A DNA stretch of 31,946 nt from Chara braunii (Eukaryota > Streptophyta > Charophyceae > Charales > Characeae). Within the stretch, counting starts at the first letter, position 1, and each line of letters starts with the position of its first letter. Below the pieces are notes generated by a model that worked only from the letters and a program-made list of their open reading frames with translations, was not told where the DNA came from and ran no database searches. The position numbers were made by a program, and so were the translations under genes. Positions 19,804-29,681 of the stretch are shown here, one piece after another. The stretch lies in assembly GCA_003427395.1 (NCBI GenBank), contig BFEA01000046.1:1323983-1355928 (forward strand), read 5' to 3'.

Positions 19804-21010
19804 CTAAGTAAGACCCTCACGACAGATAGGACAACTGTCATAAGGATGCGGGCAATGGTAGCAGCCCTCCCGCTGATCTACAGGACGAAAACCATTCAGG
19901 TAAGCAACTTCGTCACAGCGGGAGCCAGGGTGGCTAGCATTAACCATACCTCTGAAGCATGCACGGCAGAGGGCATGCCGGTTGCAGGCCATGACGATTG
20001 TGCGGCGTTCACCATCACAGTTAAGTGCACATTTGCTATAGCGCCCGCAGGCACAGATGGGACATACTGCATCTGGATGTAGAGGATGTTCATAATCCGG
20101 ATACAGGTGGCATCCCTGCCGACAGTGGGCCCAAAAAATTATACGGTTGTAGTGATGTCGACAAAGTCGATGCTTTCCACAACCAAGTGTAACTGTGTCA
20201 GTGATCTCACAAAGAAAGAGGTCACAAGGTGTTAGTGCAGCATGTGGGGGGAAGAAGACTAAAGCAGGCACGGTGACAGACATGAAGGTAGGCACGGAGA
20301 CAGACACAGAAAGAGGCATCGAGACAGGTGCAGAGGCAGGCACAGCGACGGGTGCAGAGGCGGGGACGGAAGTACACGAGGTACCCATAGGGTCAGTAAT
20401 CCGGAAGGAGAGACACAGAAACAGGCACAGAGACAGGTACGGAGGCAGGCACAGAGATAGGCATAGAGGCAGGCATGGAAGTACACGAGGTACCCATAGG
20501 GTCAATGACCTGGAACAGTTGCAGGTTAGGGTAATTACGCACGAGATCACAGATGGCAGTAATAGTTTGCACCATAGCACCGCCATTCCATAATTCCCAA
20601 GAACCAGAGGCACGGACAAGAGCGGTGTAGCGGCCAGGAGCATGTAGAATATAGGCACAAACGTGCGAACAGTGGTCCGGGTCGCCACCCGAAGGGGCAT
20701 GCTGCATATCAAGTCGGCGCCTTATCAAAGCAATCTCCAAAACAGAATCATTGAATCCCCCATGTGGAGTGTAATTACTGTCTTGCGAGGGATGCAAAGT
20801 CGGGTTATCGCCATATAACTCACGTTCCTCAGCATCAAGATCGGAAGCAATGGCCAAGAAATCAGACTGAGTATATGGTTCCCGATGATAGGCTTGTAAG
20901 CAGATGTTAGCAGCAGCGAGGCCACACATATTCAGTGGAGGCGGATTTTCTACAGAATCTCCTACAGTCCCCTTGCCAAAGTTCATCCTCGGATGGTCCC
21001 TCGCCATCAT
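19804..21010 (-). pseudogene. P2: Josephin-like deubiquitinase / double RING-like fusion (active-site His replaced by Arg)
   Basis: ATG at 21008-21010. Residues 25-150 form the Josephin-like domain: NMCGLAAANICLQAY with probable nucleophile C29, then FLAIASDLDAEERELYG and GGFNDSVLEIALI, as in ataxin-3 relatives. PGRYTALVRASGSWELWNGG follows: N142 is at the Asn/Asp position, but R127 (codon 20630-20632) replaces the catalytic His. A Val/Pro/Ser linker containing DPMGTSCTS then appears twice, a 109-bp repeat that puts the rest in another frame. The C-terminal half has finger 1 (CDLFLC, GCGKHRLCRHHY, CPIC) and finger 2 (CALNC, MACNRHALCRACF, SCPIC), the latter a full C3HC4 RING pattern. The domain pairing suggests cytosolic or nuclear ubiquitin handling. 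The Arg and frame break suggest the copy is inactive unless spliced or misassembled. Confidence 0.75.
20296..20513 (-). repeat. 109-bp tandem duplication in the P2 linker
   Basis: GACACAGAAA at 20303 and 20412, and AGTACACGAG at 20371 and 20480, are each 109 bp apart. Both copies carry the block for DPMGTSCTS and a G/A/C-rich hexamer-like repeat. Copies differ at several sites. The length (36 codons plus one base) moves the RING half out of frame with the Josephin half. Confidence 0.9.
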
Positions 21011-21219
21011 CCCTCCTATTTTGTGTTTGCCGCGTTGCAGAAAGGTCTGCAGTCAAAGAGCGTCGCAGGCATGGTAAGGATGCTTGGGGCAGCAAAAGAC
21101 GGGGACGGGATGTTGAGGAGGGTCGTGGTGGGGAAAATGAACGGTTTCTTCTTCGTCCAAGTACGGAGATGGAGGAAAGGGGAGTAAGCTGAGGTTGGGA
21201 AGTAGGCCGAAGCCAGCGT

Positions 21220-21990
21220 CTAGGACGGCAAAGTAGGCTTTCTACAGGGGCTTTCTGCAGGGGTAGAACATGATGACGGAGTCTGTGTGGACGAAGTGGT
21301 TTGTGGATTAGGAAGAGGGGCAACGGATGGAGGCAAAACCAGGGGAGGTAGGAGTGGTGAAGACAGGGGTGGTAGAGTAGCCGGAAGGTGGGTAACGGAC
21401 AGAGATAAAACCAGGGGAAATAACGGCGCTGAAGACGAGGGGGATGAAGTCAGGGGTGATGAAGTCAGGGATGGTGAAGTGGTCGAAGCAAAGACAGGGG
21501 GGGCAGTCGTAGGTGAGACCCGAAGAGGGGAATCTGCAGGTGGTAATGCAGGCATGGGCACACATGCCATGGAGGAACACACCAAGACCAAGGGCAACAC
21601 AGCAGCTGTGGTGGCCACGGATGCCATGGAGGAACACACCAAGACCAAGGGTGACACAGCAGCTGCAGGTCGAGTTGCTCCCACAGAATCAATCGTAGAA
21701 GCAACCAAGGGCGATGAGGAAGAGGCTGCGAACCGAAAAGGGGCAGCCAGGGTCACAAACGGCATGGAAGGGGTTACTAAGAGTGATGAGGACGCAGGTA
21801 TGACAGACTCAGGTAATGAAGAAGAGGCTTTGATAGGTGTGACAGGCACCGATAATGAAGAAGGGGTTGTGACAGGCATAGTCCGAGGACAATGTGTGGA
21901 TACCCGAGAAAGCGGGTGGTGAATAGACCATCGAAGCATGCTGTGAAACCAGTTGGAGAGGCGGGTTACGTGCACAGGGTACCTGTGTTG
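21220..21990 (-). pseudogene. Ser/Pro/Val-rich C-terminal tail after the Penelope-like RT
   Basis: The frame read from 22143 starts with the RT thumb and runs on, open, to 21220. Beyond about 21960 it is low complexity, rich in Ser, Pro, Val, Ala and Thr. It contains two copies of a 19-residue unit ending PLVLVCSSMA. No domain is recognised. It may be a genuine tail or downstream genomic sequence that happens to be open. Confidence 0.35.
21566..21679. repeat. 57-bp tandem repeat, two copies
   Basis: GCCATGGAGGAACACACCAA occurs at 21566 and again at 21623. The period of 57 bp equals 19 codons, so the frame is kept. Confidence 0.9.
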
Positions 21991-23655
21991 ACGTTTACAA
22001 ATATCGAAAGTCCATCCTTTCGCAAGCGTTGTTGGAGAGTGTCCGCGAAAAAGCATGCGGCATGTGAGCATCGCTGCTGCAGTTTTGAAATCATACCAAT
22101 TGTTGCAGACATACTCAAACCTAGTAAGCTGGCCTGTAAACACTCCCGCGGGCTAGCGTGCTCCATTCGAGGTCATAGTGCTCTGGCGGTGGTGGCAGAT
22201 GTCCCCATGAGAGAACATCATCGATCAAGCGGTATGTGAAGTTGTGAACGCATACCGTTGAGTTGGAGGTTATCAACGCCCCATGAGGTTATCAACAAAT
22301 CGAGCCTCATCCCAATACAACGTCAAATTAGCTATCTTCGAACCAAAATTAGTCCCCATCGGAATGCCAATCAGTTGATGTCGCAAGGTGTCGTCCGCTG
22401 CATAAAGATACATGTTTGTCACAATGAAATGGACATGTTCAAGAATTTGGGAAACGGTCAAGGTGTTCGGTCTGGTATCAATCGTCCACTCCCTTGACGG
22501 GCCCCTTTAACAATCATGTTAAGGGTAGGAGGATGTGTATGGCCCTATGTGTGTTGTTGTAAGGCATATGTATAGGCTTCCTAATCCGCTTTTGATGCAT
22601 TATGACAAATACAGTCATGAAGAAGATTGGTATACATAGTTGTGAAATCAACAGTGCGAGGAGCATGGCCACGAAGCGAAGATGAATTATGTTTAAGATC
22701 AAGCATCACCTCCTCAGTGCTTTGCACGATCCAGCACCGTCTCACACTGCTTTGCTGATACAACAGATTATCCTTCTCACAGGGAGTTTCAATGACTCCT
22801 TGTAGTAAGACGCTGAGGCGGGCAGAAGCAACGGTAGTTGATCGAGGTCAATGGTGGACTGCATGAACAGATGGCGCAGTTGATCGAGATCGCTGCGGCA
22901 GGGAGAGATTATTTTGCTTTGTGACACCGACAATACTGCGAAGCCAGGGGGTGATTTGTGCGCTTTAAGTGCATAGTACAGATATGGCAGCATGTCTTTG
23001 TGCGTATATCCCCACCGATGATTCCAGAGCGCGTGATGTTCGAGAATATCTGCGACAGAGTCAAGAGGCACAGCATAGGTAGGGCTGTCCAAATGAGCAG
23101 ATAGATGAGACAGGTACCAATTTTTACAACAGATTGCCAAGTTATGTGCGGTCTTGTCGACAGGAACAATAGCAAAGTGTTGTTGAAGGTGTCTCAAGCC
23201 CTGTGCACTAAGTGAAGGGAGTGCGATTGTCGTGTGGTAGTGTGGGGGGATGAAATGTTGCTTTAGCAACGTGGGAGAACGGTTGAGCGCCACTGCTGCA
23301 ATTTGTTAAGAGCGGTCGGCTGAAGCTGCTCGGAAGACGACCTCAGGTATTTAGCAATATACTCGTCAAGACCGACTCTAACAGCCTGAAGCACATCAAC
23401 GATTTGTCCATTAAGATGATACTTTGAACCTTCATTGAGCAAATCACGGAGGCGATCATCAAGAATGATGTCGCAGTCAGTTGTAACAACATGGTCGTCG
23501 ACTAAGTGTGAGTAGTCAGGAAACACTCTCCGACATTTCACAGTCTGAGGGATCAGGTTGGGAGATAGCAGATGTGACGCTGAGCGCAACTTCCGACATT
23601 TCACAGTCTGGCGGCAATAACTTATCACAGATACGCAGCTGTGCTGCGGCATCAC
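21990..23655 (-). pseudogene. Reverse transcriptase of the Penelope-like element
   Basis: The N-terminal part includes TTDCDIILDDRLRDLLNEGS with KYHLN, then HFAIVPVDKTAHNLAICCKN, and LYYALKAHKSPPGFAVLSVS, blocks that precede the palm in this RT group. Motif A is TVDFTTMYTNLLHD (about 22640). Motif B is QLIGIPMGTNFGSKIANLTL (about 22360). Motif C, in a shifted frame, is YRLIDDVLSWG, with IDD at 22217-22225. The thumb reads QLTRFEYVCNNWYDFKTAAA. Catalytic Asp residues survive but stops and frameshifts separate the motifs. A 19-bp duplication (23529-23547 and 23592-23610, 63 bp apart) lies in the N-terminal region. Confidence 0.75.
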
Positions 23656-24109
23656 GGTCAGGGTGCAAGTGGAGCACCTGGGGTGAGTGCCAGGCTTGTC
23701 GCAGCCTCGTTACCTGAGACACCTTGTGCATGTGCACAACTTTAATATGATCAAGAAAGCCATCTCAAGACTCACTTGTGTATCGTTGGCGAACATGTTG
23801 ATGCTTCCCAATGAGGCATTCAAGTTGACGGATATGCGCAGTCATATCTGCATTCAAGATATTATTGCTCAACCATTGCAGCAAGCGGGCACGCCAAACT
23901 GATGTTGCTCGCTGGATGACAAATTCCATCTGTTGCGAATTGCGAGCAGCAACCTGTGAGAGAAGATTGTGCAATGCAGACTGGACTTGAAAGTCGAGGC
24001 CTAGGCTGGGGCTGTTGATGGTCTGACAATGACGGCATGTCTGTGTTCACCGATGAGGACGACGTGGTCGTCCTTCTTGCAGGCAGGCGAGCACGCGGCA
24101 GGACAGTGT

Positions 24110-24420
24110 TGAGACCAGTTGGATGAAGAGTCTGCAACCGACGCACCCAATAGGCTTCCCGTGTCGTAGTGGCCCGCCGGAAAAGGTTACGGTCAACAAG
24201 ACCTTGCGGTGTATGGTAAAGGGCCAGGTCAATACGTTCCAAGGGCCAGACTGCAAAATTGAAGGGGTTTTGACAAGACATGACACTGTCGAGCCGGCGA
24301 CGCCGAAACTCTGCAGCAGAACGACGAACATGTCAATGTTCCTGCAAATATTGACGCGAGGAGTGCATAGTCTGACCTATGTAAAGACGCCAGAGGGAAT
24401 ATGGTCCATAGCTGGTTGCA
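24110..24420 (-). pseudogene. GIY-YIG endonuclease-like domain of the Penelope-like element
   Basis: On the minus strand SYGPYSLWRLYIGQTMHSSR is followed by QYLQEH, a stop (about 24344), then HVRRSAAEFRRRR. The YIG half is exact and a conserved Arg follows it. GPY stands where GIY is expected, with a shorter spacing than usual. Downstream, TREAYWVRRLQTLHPTGLN is the end block that commonly closes this domain. The enzyme would nick target DNA to prime reverse transcription. Confidence 0.6.
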
Positions 24421-24440
24421 GTGCTTGCTGATCAATGCGT

Positions 24441-24668
24441 CTCAACTGCAATTCCGAACGCTCTGTTTGAATCACCGTGTTAAGTTGTTACAACTGCCTC
24501 TTGCGCCAAGTGCCTGCAGAGTAGAGGTCAGTATTCCAGCAAAGATGTCGAATCCAATCAACGCAACATGTGGAATCGGCGTGTAGATGAGGTTGGGAGG
24601 AAAAAAAAGAAAAGAGTCGATGATTATTATGAGAAACTATACCTAAAGTAGTGTTGACTGGAAATCTC
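24441..24668. other. Upstream flank of the Penelope-like element; nothing recognised
   Basis: Short overlapping open frames on both strands without recognisable domains. An A-rich patch at 24601-24617 precedes the 400-bp tandem array. Confidence 0.4.
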
Positions 24669-25857
24669 CCAAGAATTCCCTGATGTACCAAGGATTCCCT
24701 GACCTATGTTGCTTGGAACTACGCCTACCATGTCAGTAGTAGAAAACTTCTCGAGAATCTCCTGATTAATCCTTTGCGTTGAATTCATTTGTTTAAACGT
24801 AACGTTTATTTTTTGGAATTTTTTCATTTTTAGGTAAGAGAAGAGACGAAGAGGTGCACAGAAAGGTAGGGTTTTAGGCCCGGCGGCCAGTTCGGGAACT
24901 GATCCTACAGTCGCCCTGTTCGTATTGTATTCACCATTAGCAATGAGCCAACAACATATATGGTTCATGTATGACTCTGCATCCCCCGGTGAGTGTGTCG
25001 TGACCCAGTGTGATCCAATGTGATCCTAGTGGTCACAGCCTTGCACCGGCAGACCAACAGTGTCAGTTCCAAGAATTCCCTGATCTACCAAGGATTCCCT
25101 GACCTATGTTGCTTGGAACTACGCCTACCATGCCAGTAGTAGGAAACTTCTCGAGAATCCCCTGATTAATCCTTTGTGTTGAATTCATTTGTTTAAACAT
25201 AACGTTTATTTTTTTGAATTTTTTCATTTTTAGGTAAGAGAAGAGACGAAGAGGTGTACAGAAAGGCAGGGTTTTAGGCCCGGCGGCCAGTTCGGGAACT
25301 GATCCTACATTCGCCCTGTTCGTATGGTATTCACCATTAGCAATGAGCCAACAACATATTGGTTCATGTATGACTTTGCATCCCCCGGTGAGTGTGCCGT
25401 GACCCAGTGTGATCCAATGTGATCCTAGTGCTCACAGCCTTGCGCCGACAGACCAACAGTGTCAGTTCCAAGAATTCCCTGATCTACCAAGGATTCCCTG
25501 CTTGGAACTACGCCTACCATGCCAGTAGTACGAAACTTCTCGAGAATCCCCTGATTAATCCTTTGTGTTGAATTCATTTGTTTAAACATAACATTTATTT
25601 TTTTGAATTTTTTCATTTTTAGGTAAGAAAAGAGACGAAGAGGTGCACAGAAAGGCAGGGTCTTAGGACCGACGGCCAGTTCAGGAATTGATCCTGCAGT
25701 CGCCCTATTCGTATGGTATTCACCATTAGCAATGAGCCAACAACATATTGGTTCATGTATGACTTTGCATCCCCCGGTAAGTGTGTCGTGACCCATTGTG
25801 ATCCAATGTGATCCTAGTGCTCACAGCCTTGCACCGACAGACCAACAGTGTCAGTTC
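24669..25857. repeat. Three tandem copies of a 400-bp unit
   Basis: Copies start at 24669, 25069 and 25468 (CCAAGAATTCCCTGAT), giving periods of 400 and 399 bp. They are nearly identical; copy 3 lacks ten bases (ACCTATGTTG) near its start. Each contains TTTTTTCATTTTTAG joined directly to GTAAGA on the plus strand. On the minus strand each has an open frame with CCWLIANGEY and GPKTLPFCAPLRLFSYLKMK, but no known domain. The array could be a satellite-like repeat or duplications of a gene or element end. Confidence 0.9.
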
Positions 25858-25869
25858 AGCAAAAGCAAG

Positions 25870-26780
25870 CCAACCTCTAGGTTTTATTGATGCGTGAGGA
25901 TGACACGAAAGAGTGCGATACGAAGAGGTGAGATGGGCATGGGGGCTGCCACCCGGCTTTGGCTAACCTTAGGTGGGTCGTTACTATACCCACTACACGG
26001 GAAAAGGGTTACAACCTGTGTCCTTGCAATGACCGCCACCACAGTCCTTATGTGCACAATACCTTATACAATAATAAAACTGTAGCACCAAGCAACGTAC
26101 CAGATCAAACACTTGCAATGAACCCAGTTTGTTAGGTACTCAGAAGTCGTCAATCAATAGTAGTTTCAATATCTGTCTGAAAGTCTCCAGATCGTGAAGT
26201 GATATCTTGAGCAGTATCTCATTATCCAAAAAGAGAAGAGTGTGGAGGGAGAATACACAAAGGAGAGGAAGAGAGAATACACAATCAAGCCACGTGGCAC
26301 ATACAATGATAATAAGAATAATCTTGGTCACATACAATACTGCCACGTGGCACAAGACATAATGCTTGACTCGCTCGAGGCCAGACTTAAGAAGCACTCG
26401 TCGAGGTTGTCTGGCCTCGGCTGCCTTTCCTCCAGTCGTCCAGATTGACTCACATCTCAAGGCCCGGATTGTACAGTTGCAGACCTCTCCCTTGGACCTG
26501 ATGCTGTCTCGGTACCTGCGTACAAACAAATGTGTGTGCTTGACTTGTGGCCTGGGCTAGGTACCTTTGGACTTCGACTGTTGGGTGGACCGAAAGTTGA
26601 TCAAAGTCAACTGTCACACGCCCAGGCCCTGAATTCGTGAAGGGTCTTTTCTGCCCTTATTTGGCCTGGGCTGAGGGCGGCCAAGTAGATCTTTTGGTGG
26701 CCCTCAGTTCCACGAGACATATGGCATGGGTTACTGCATTCCTATCGTCCCAGTTTTGGGGTTTCATCGCAGAAAATGCA
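25870..26780 (-). mobile_element. Probable 3' untranslated region and LTR of element C
   Basis: This follows the pol stop of element C on the minus strand, where the 3' LTR should be. No partner LTR is in the window, and neither TG...CA ends nor a clear polypurine tract could be fixed, so the call is by position only. It holds two palindromic CACGTG sites. Confidence 0.4.
26289..26352. promoter_or_regulatory. Paired GCCACGTGGC palindromes (G-box core)
   Basis: GCCACGTGGCAC at 26289-26300 and TGCCACGTGGCA at 26341-26352, each near CACATACAAT. CACGTG is the core bound by plant bZIP and bHLH factors. In a retroelement 3' region that may be an LTR, they could act as promoter elements. Confidence 0.4.
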
Positions 26781-28310
26781 TCATTTCGCAGTTAACCCAC
26801 GTTCACATGCCGCAACAATGTCAGGAGCAGTAGGTAGAAATTCTTTCCTACTAAACCATCTAGCTTCAGATGGGGGTTGGGATTTGAACGTTACCTTGTA
26901 GAGAAATAGCCATGTTCCAATATTTTCTCAACTTCGTAACCTCCGTTCATAGAACGTGGAATCATAGATGTCCTATTTGGGAAATTGTCACTTTCTACAT
27001 AAAGGAAGCAGCTTAGACGCATGGAAGACAGGGTATGTCCTGAGATGAGGAGGTATATCTATACGGTAAAGAAGGTTCATCTTCTCCTCCAATCACTCTG
27101 AGAACTTCCTAGGGACCATAGTAGACAGGTAGCAGTTTCTGAAACACGTTTTCTTCCAAGGAAAACTTTTTAGACTTCACCCAAACAAAGTCCCCTTCCT
27201 GAAATTGTGAAGGACGACGATGTTTATTTAGCTTGTTCGATCATTTGCAGTTGGGCTTTCTGTAGGTTTTCCTTCACTTTCCTGATGTCTTCTTCATACA
27301 AAACTGCGAATTCTCGCGTTCCTGGGGGTAGCCTCTGAATTTGGTCCCTTGTTAATGCATCAATGGGACTCTTAGGCTTCCAACCTTTATGTAGTGCATT
27401 AGGCGTTCTACCTGTAACAGTATGTATACTGCTATTATATGCACTAGCAATTTTCGACAAGTTCTCATCCCAATCAATCTGGTCAGGACGGACATACATT
27501 CGCAAAAGTTGTTGGCGAAGACGATTCATTTGCTCAGTTTGGCCATTCGTTTCAGTATGTCTGCCTGACGACATGGTCAACCTGGTTTCATAGACTTGCA
27601 TCAACTTTTACCATTGCAGACTGGTGAACCGAACATCTCTGTCAAATACGATGGTTTTAGGAAATCCATACTCAGAGACCCATCACATTAAAAACTTTTG
27701 CATGACTAGTTCGGTTTTTGCTTCCGCAAGTAAAGGAATGAACATAGCATACTTAGAGAATCTATCGATGATGGTCATTACCTGACTGTTGTCGTTCCGA
27801 CTCTTGGTGAGGCTCATGAAGTCAATAGAGATGGACTCACCTGGCTCACTTGGAATAGGCAGTGGTCTCAGTAGTCCCATCGGATTTTCATGTGAGGGTT
27901 TGTTTCTCTGACAGACAAGACAAGTCTGCACATACGTTAGTACATCTTACTTCATTCCTTTCCACTCAAAATGTTCTCGCAAATCGGCATACGTCTTCTT
28001 GAAACCAAAGTGACCTATCGCATAATGGCATTCCTCAATGATAAAACTCTTAATTGGTTCTAGGTGAGGAATACACAATCGTTCTTTGGTTTTGTCCATC
28101 AAGAAGAGTAAGTCATCAGTCATTCGATATTCTGTAAATAACTCGGGGTTCTTTCGTAGAGTTCCAATGATAGGACTCCAAATAGGATCACTCCCATAAC
28201 CTTGGCGGATTTGTTCTTTCAATTCATTTCCAATATCGAGATAAGAGTCAATAATTCCAAAGAAATATGCACGCTTGGACAAAGCATCCGCAACCACGTT
28301 AGACTTACCT
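26781..28310 (-). pseudogene. Integrase of gypsy element C
   Basis: H2C2 zinc domain: ECHYAIGHFGFKKTYADLRE (about 28000), with the Cys pair in TCLVCQRNKP. Core: Asp in SISIDFMSL (about 27815), Asp in TIVFDRDVRFTSLQW (about 27640), Glu in TETNGQTEQMN (about 27530). The end of the core, YNSSIHTVTGRTPNALHKGW, is typical of gypsy. The tail continues in shifted frames: GDFVWVKSKKFSLEENVFQK, a stop after VYYGP, then PPHLRTYPVFHASKLLP and ARWFSRKEFLPTAPDIVAA, ending at a TGA at 26781-26783. That is the same C-terminal architecture as element B. Stops after KGMK and SLQW break the core. All three catalytic residues are still encoded. Confidence 0.85.
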
Positions 28311-28800
28311 TCGATGGTTTTCACCTCAAAGTCAAATGTGTCAAGGAAAGCAGACCACCTTACTAACTTGTCAGAGAATCTAGGTTAAGTCTTGATCCAC
28401 TTCAACATAGAGTGATCAAAATAAACAATAAAATGCCTCCCCAACAGGTAGTGCTTCCAAGTTTCTAGTGCAGCTACTAAGCCATACAGTTCCCTTTTAT
28501 ATGTAGAGTTGGCTACCTTTTCAGACGGAAGTCTTCTCGACATAAACTCGACAATCCCAATGTTTTACCGTCATCCTGTTGTACCACAACCCCAATCTCA
28601 TACTGACTCACGTCATTCGTAACAATGAAAGAAAGAGAAGGCTCAACAATCTTTAGGACAGGGTAGTGAGTTAAAGTATATTTGAACTTTTTAAAAGATG
28701 ACTCACAGTCTTTGTCCCACAACCAAGGTTTTTCCTTTTTCAGTAGTTTGTTCATAGTAGCAGCCATTAAGGAGAAATTTATAACAAACTTCCTATAATA
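28280..28800 (-). pseudogene. RNase H of gypsy element C
   Basis: The frame from 28767 gives KPWLWDKDCESSFKKFKYTL and FIVTNDVSQYEIGVVVQQ, with the first catalytic Asp. Another frame gives YKRELYGLVAALETWKHYLL and VYFDHSMLKWIKT (28385-28500) with Glu and Asp. The domain ends with TIEGKSNVVADALSKR, the standard RNase H end before the integrase linker. At least two frame changes occur. Confidence 0.8.
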
Positions 28801-29660
28801 ACTAGTGAGTCCTAGAAAAGACCTAAATTCAGTGACAATCTTAGGTTGAGGTCAATCTCTGACTGCTGTTATTTTTTTCTCTTCAGGCCTTGGTCCTTCT
28901 TCATTCACTATGTGCCCTAGGTATAATATTTCAGGCTTAGCAAATTCAGACTTCTTCGGATTCAATTTAAAGTTGTCATCCGTAGATGTTTCTCGTGATC
29001 CTCCAGTGTCTTACTATACACTAGGATGTCATCGAGATAGACAATTAGGAATTGGTCCAACCACTGACGAGACAATTCATTCATGGACCTATGAAAGGTT
29101 GCAAGGGCGTTGGTCAATCCGAAAGGCATTACCACAAACTCGTAGTGACCATACCTTATTGGAAAAGTCGTCCTGTGTTGATCTTCAGGAGCCACCTCGA
29201 TCCTTGGTACCCTGACTTGAGATCAATCTTTTGCTAAAATACCTGCAGCTTTGTAGTTGGTCCAGCAAGTCATCAATGTGCAAAATTGGTTCCGCATTTT
29301 TTACAGTGACAAAATTCAACCCACGACAGTCAATGCACAGTCGAAGTTCACCTTCCTTTTGGGGTACAAATAAGACATGTGCACCATAAGGACATGAGTT
29401 GGGTCGAATCCATCCCGTATCAGTTCCTGCAGGTGTTTTTGTAATTCCTCAAGTTTCCTAGAAGACATACAATAAACAGGACCCTTGGAAATCTTACTTC
29501 CGGAAATGATCTCGATTGTGTGCTTGATAGCATGCTCAGTGATTCCCGTCGGTTCAAACTGCACGTCCTTGTATTCATCAAAAAGTTTTTCAATAGAAGG
29601 TGGGTAGGATGAAGAACACTTACCGACTCGTTTGACAAGCACCATCATCACCTCCTAATC
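28800..29660 (-). pseudogene. Reverse transcriptase of gypsy element C
   Basis: The start is EYKDVQFEPTGITEHAIKHT, then SRKLEELQKHLQELIRDGF. In a shifted frame it reads YGAHVLFVPQKEGELRLCID and IDDLLDQLQSCRYFSK. The palm then reads HYEFVVMPFGLTNALATF and FLIVYLDDILVYSKT, with YLDD at 29028-29039. Motif A is corrupted in the segment around 29200-29240. The connection KFVINFSLMAATMN lies at about 28770. The template-grip segment missing from element B is present here. Confidence 0.85.
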
Positions 29661-29681
29661 TAACTTCTTCTTTACTACCAT

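Larger units (their letters stand above)
21220..24440 (-). mobile_element. Penelope-like retroelement with N-terminal GIY-YIG domain (degenerate)
   Basis: Read on the minus strand: GIY-YIG endonuclease-like segment (24420-24110), a linker, RT N-terminal region (about 23660-22745), RT palm (22750-22215), thumb (about 22160-21990), and a Ser/Pro/Val-rich tail (to 21220). The RT is clearly not of LTR type: it has an IDD catalytic motif and the GIPMGTN block. Canonical Penelope elements carry GIY-YIG after the RT; here it precedes. This order is known from the group called Chlamys in green algae and Naiad in animals. Frameshifts and stops break the frame. Terminal repeats were not located. Confidence 0.7.

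Noticed and set aside
21287-21922. Plus-strand 211-codon Gly/Glu/Thr-rich frame
   Set aside because: The opposite strand continues from the RT thumb of the Penelope-like element; the plus frame is a shadow of that low-complexity tail.
24669-25857. CRISPR-like or centromeric array
   Set aside because: Only three long units without spacers; a CRISPR array has short repeats and unique spacers. There are too few copies to call a centromeric satellite.
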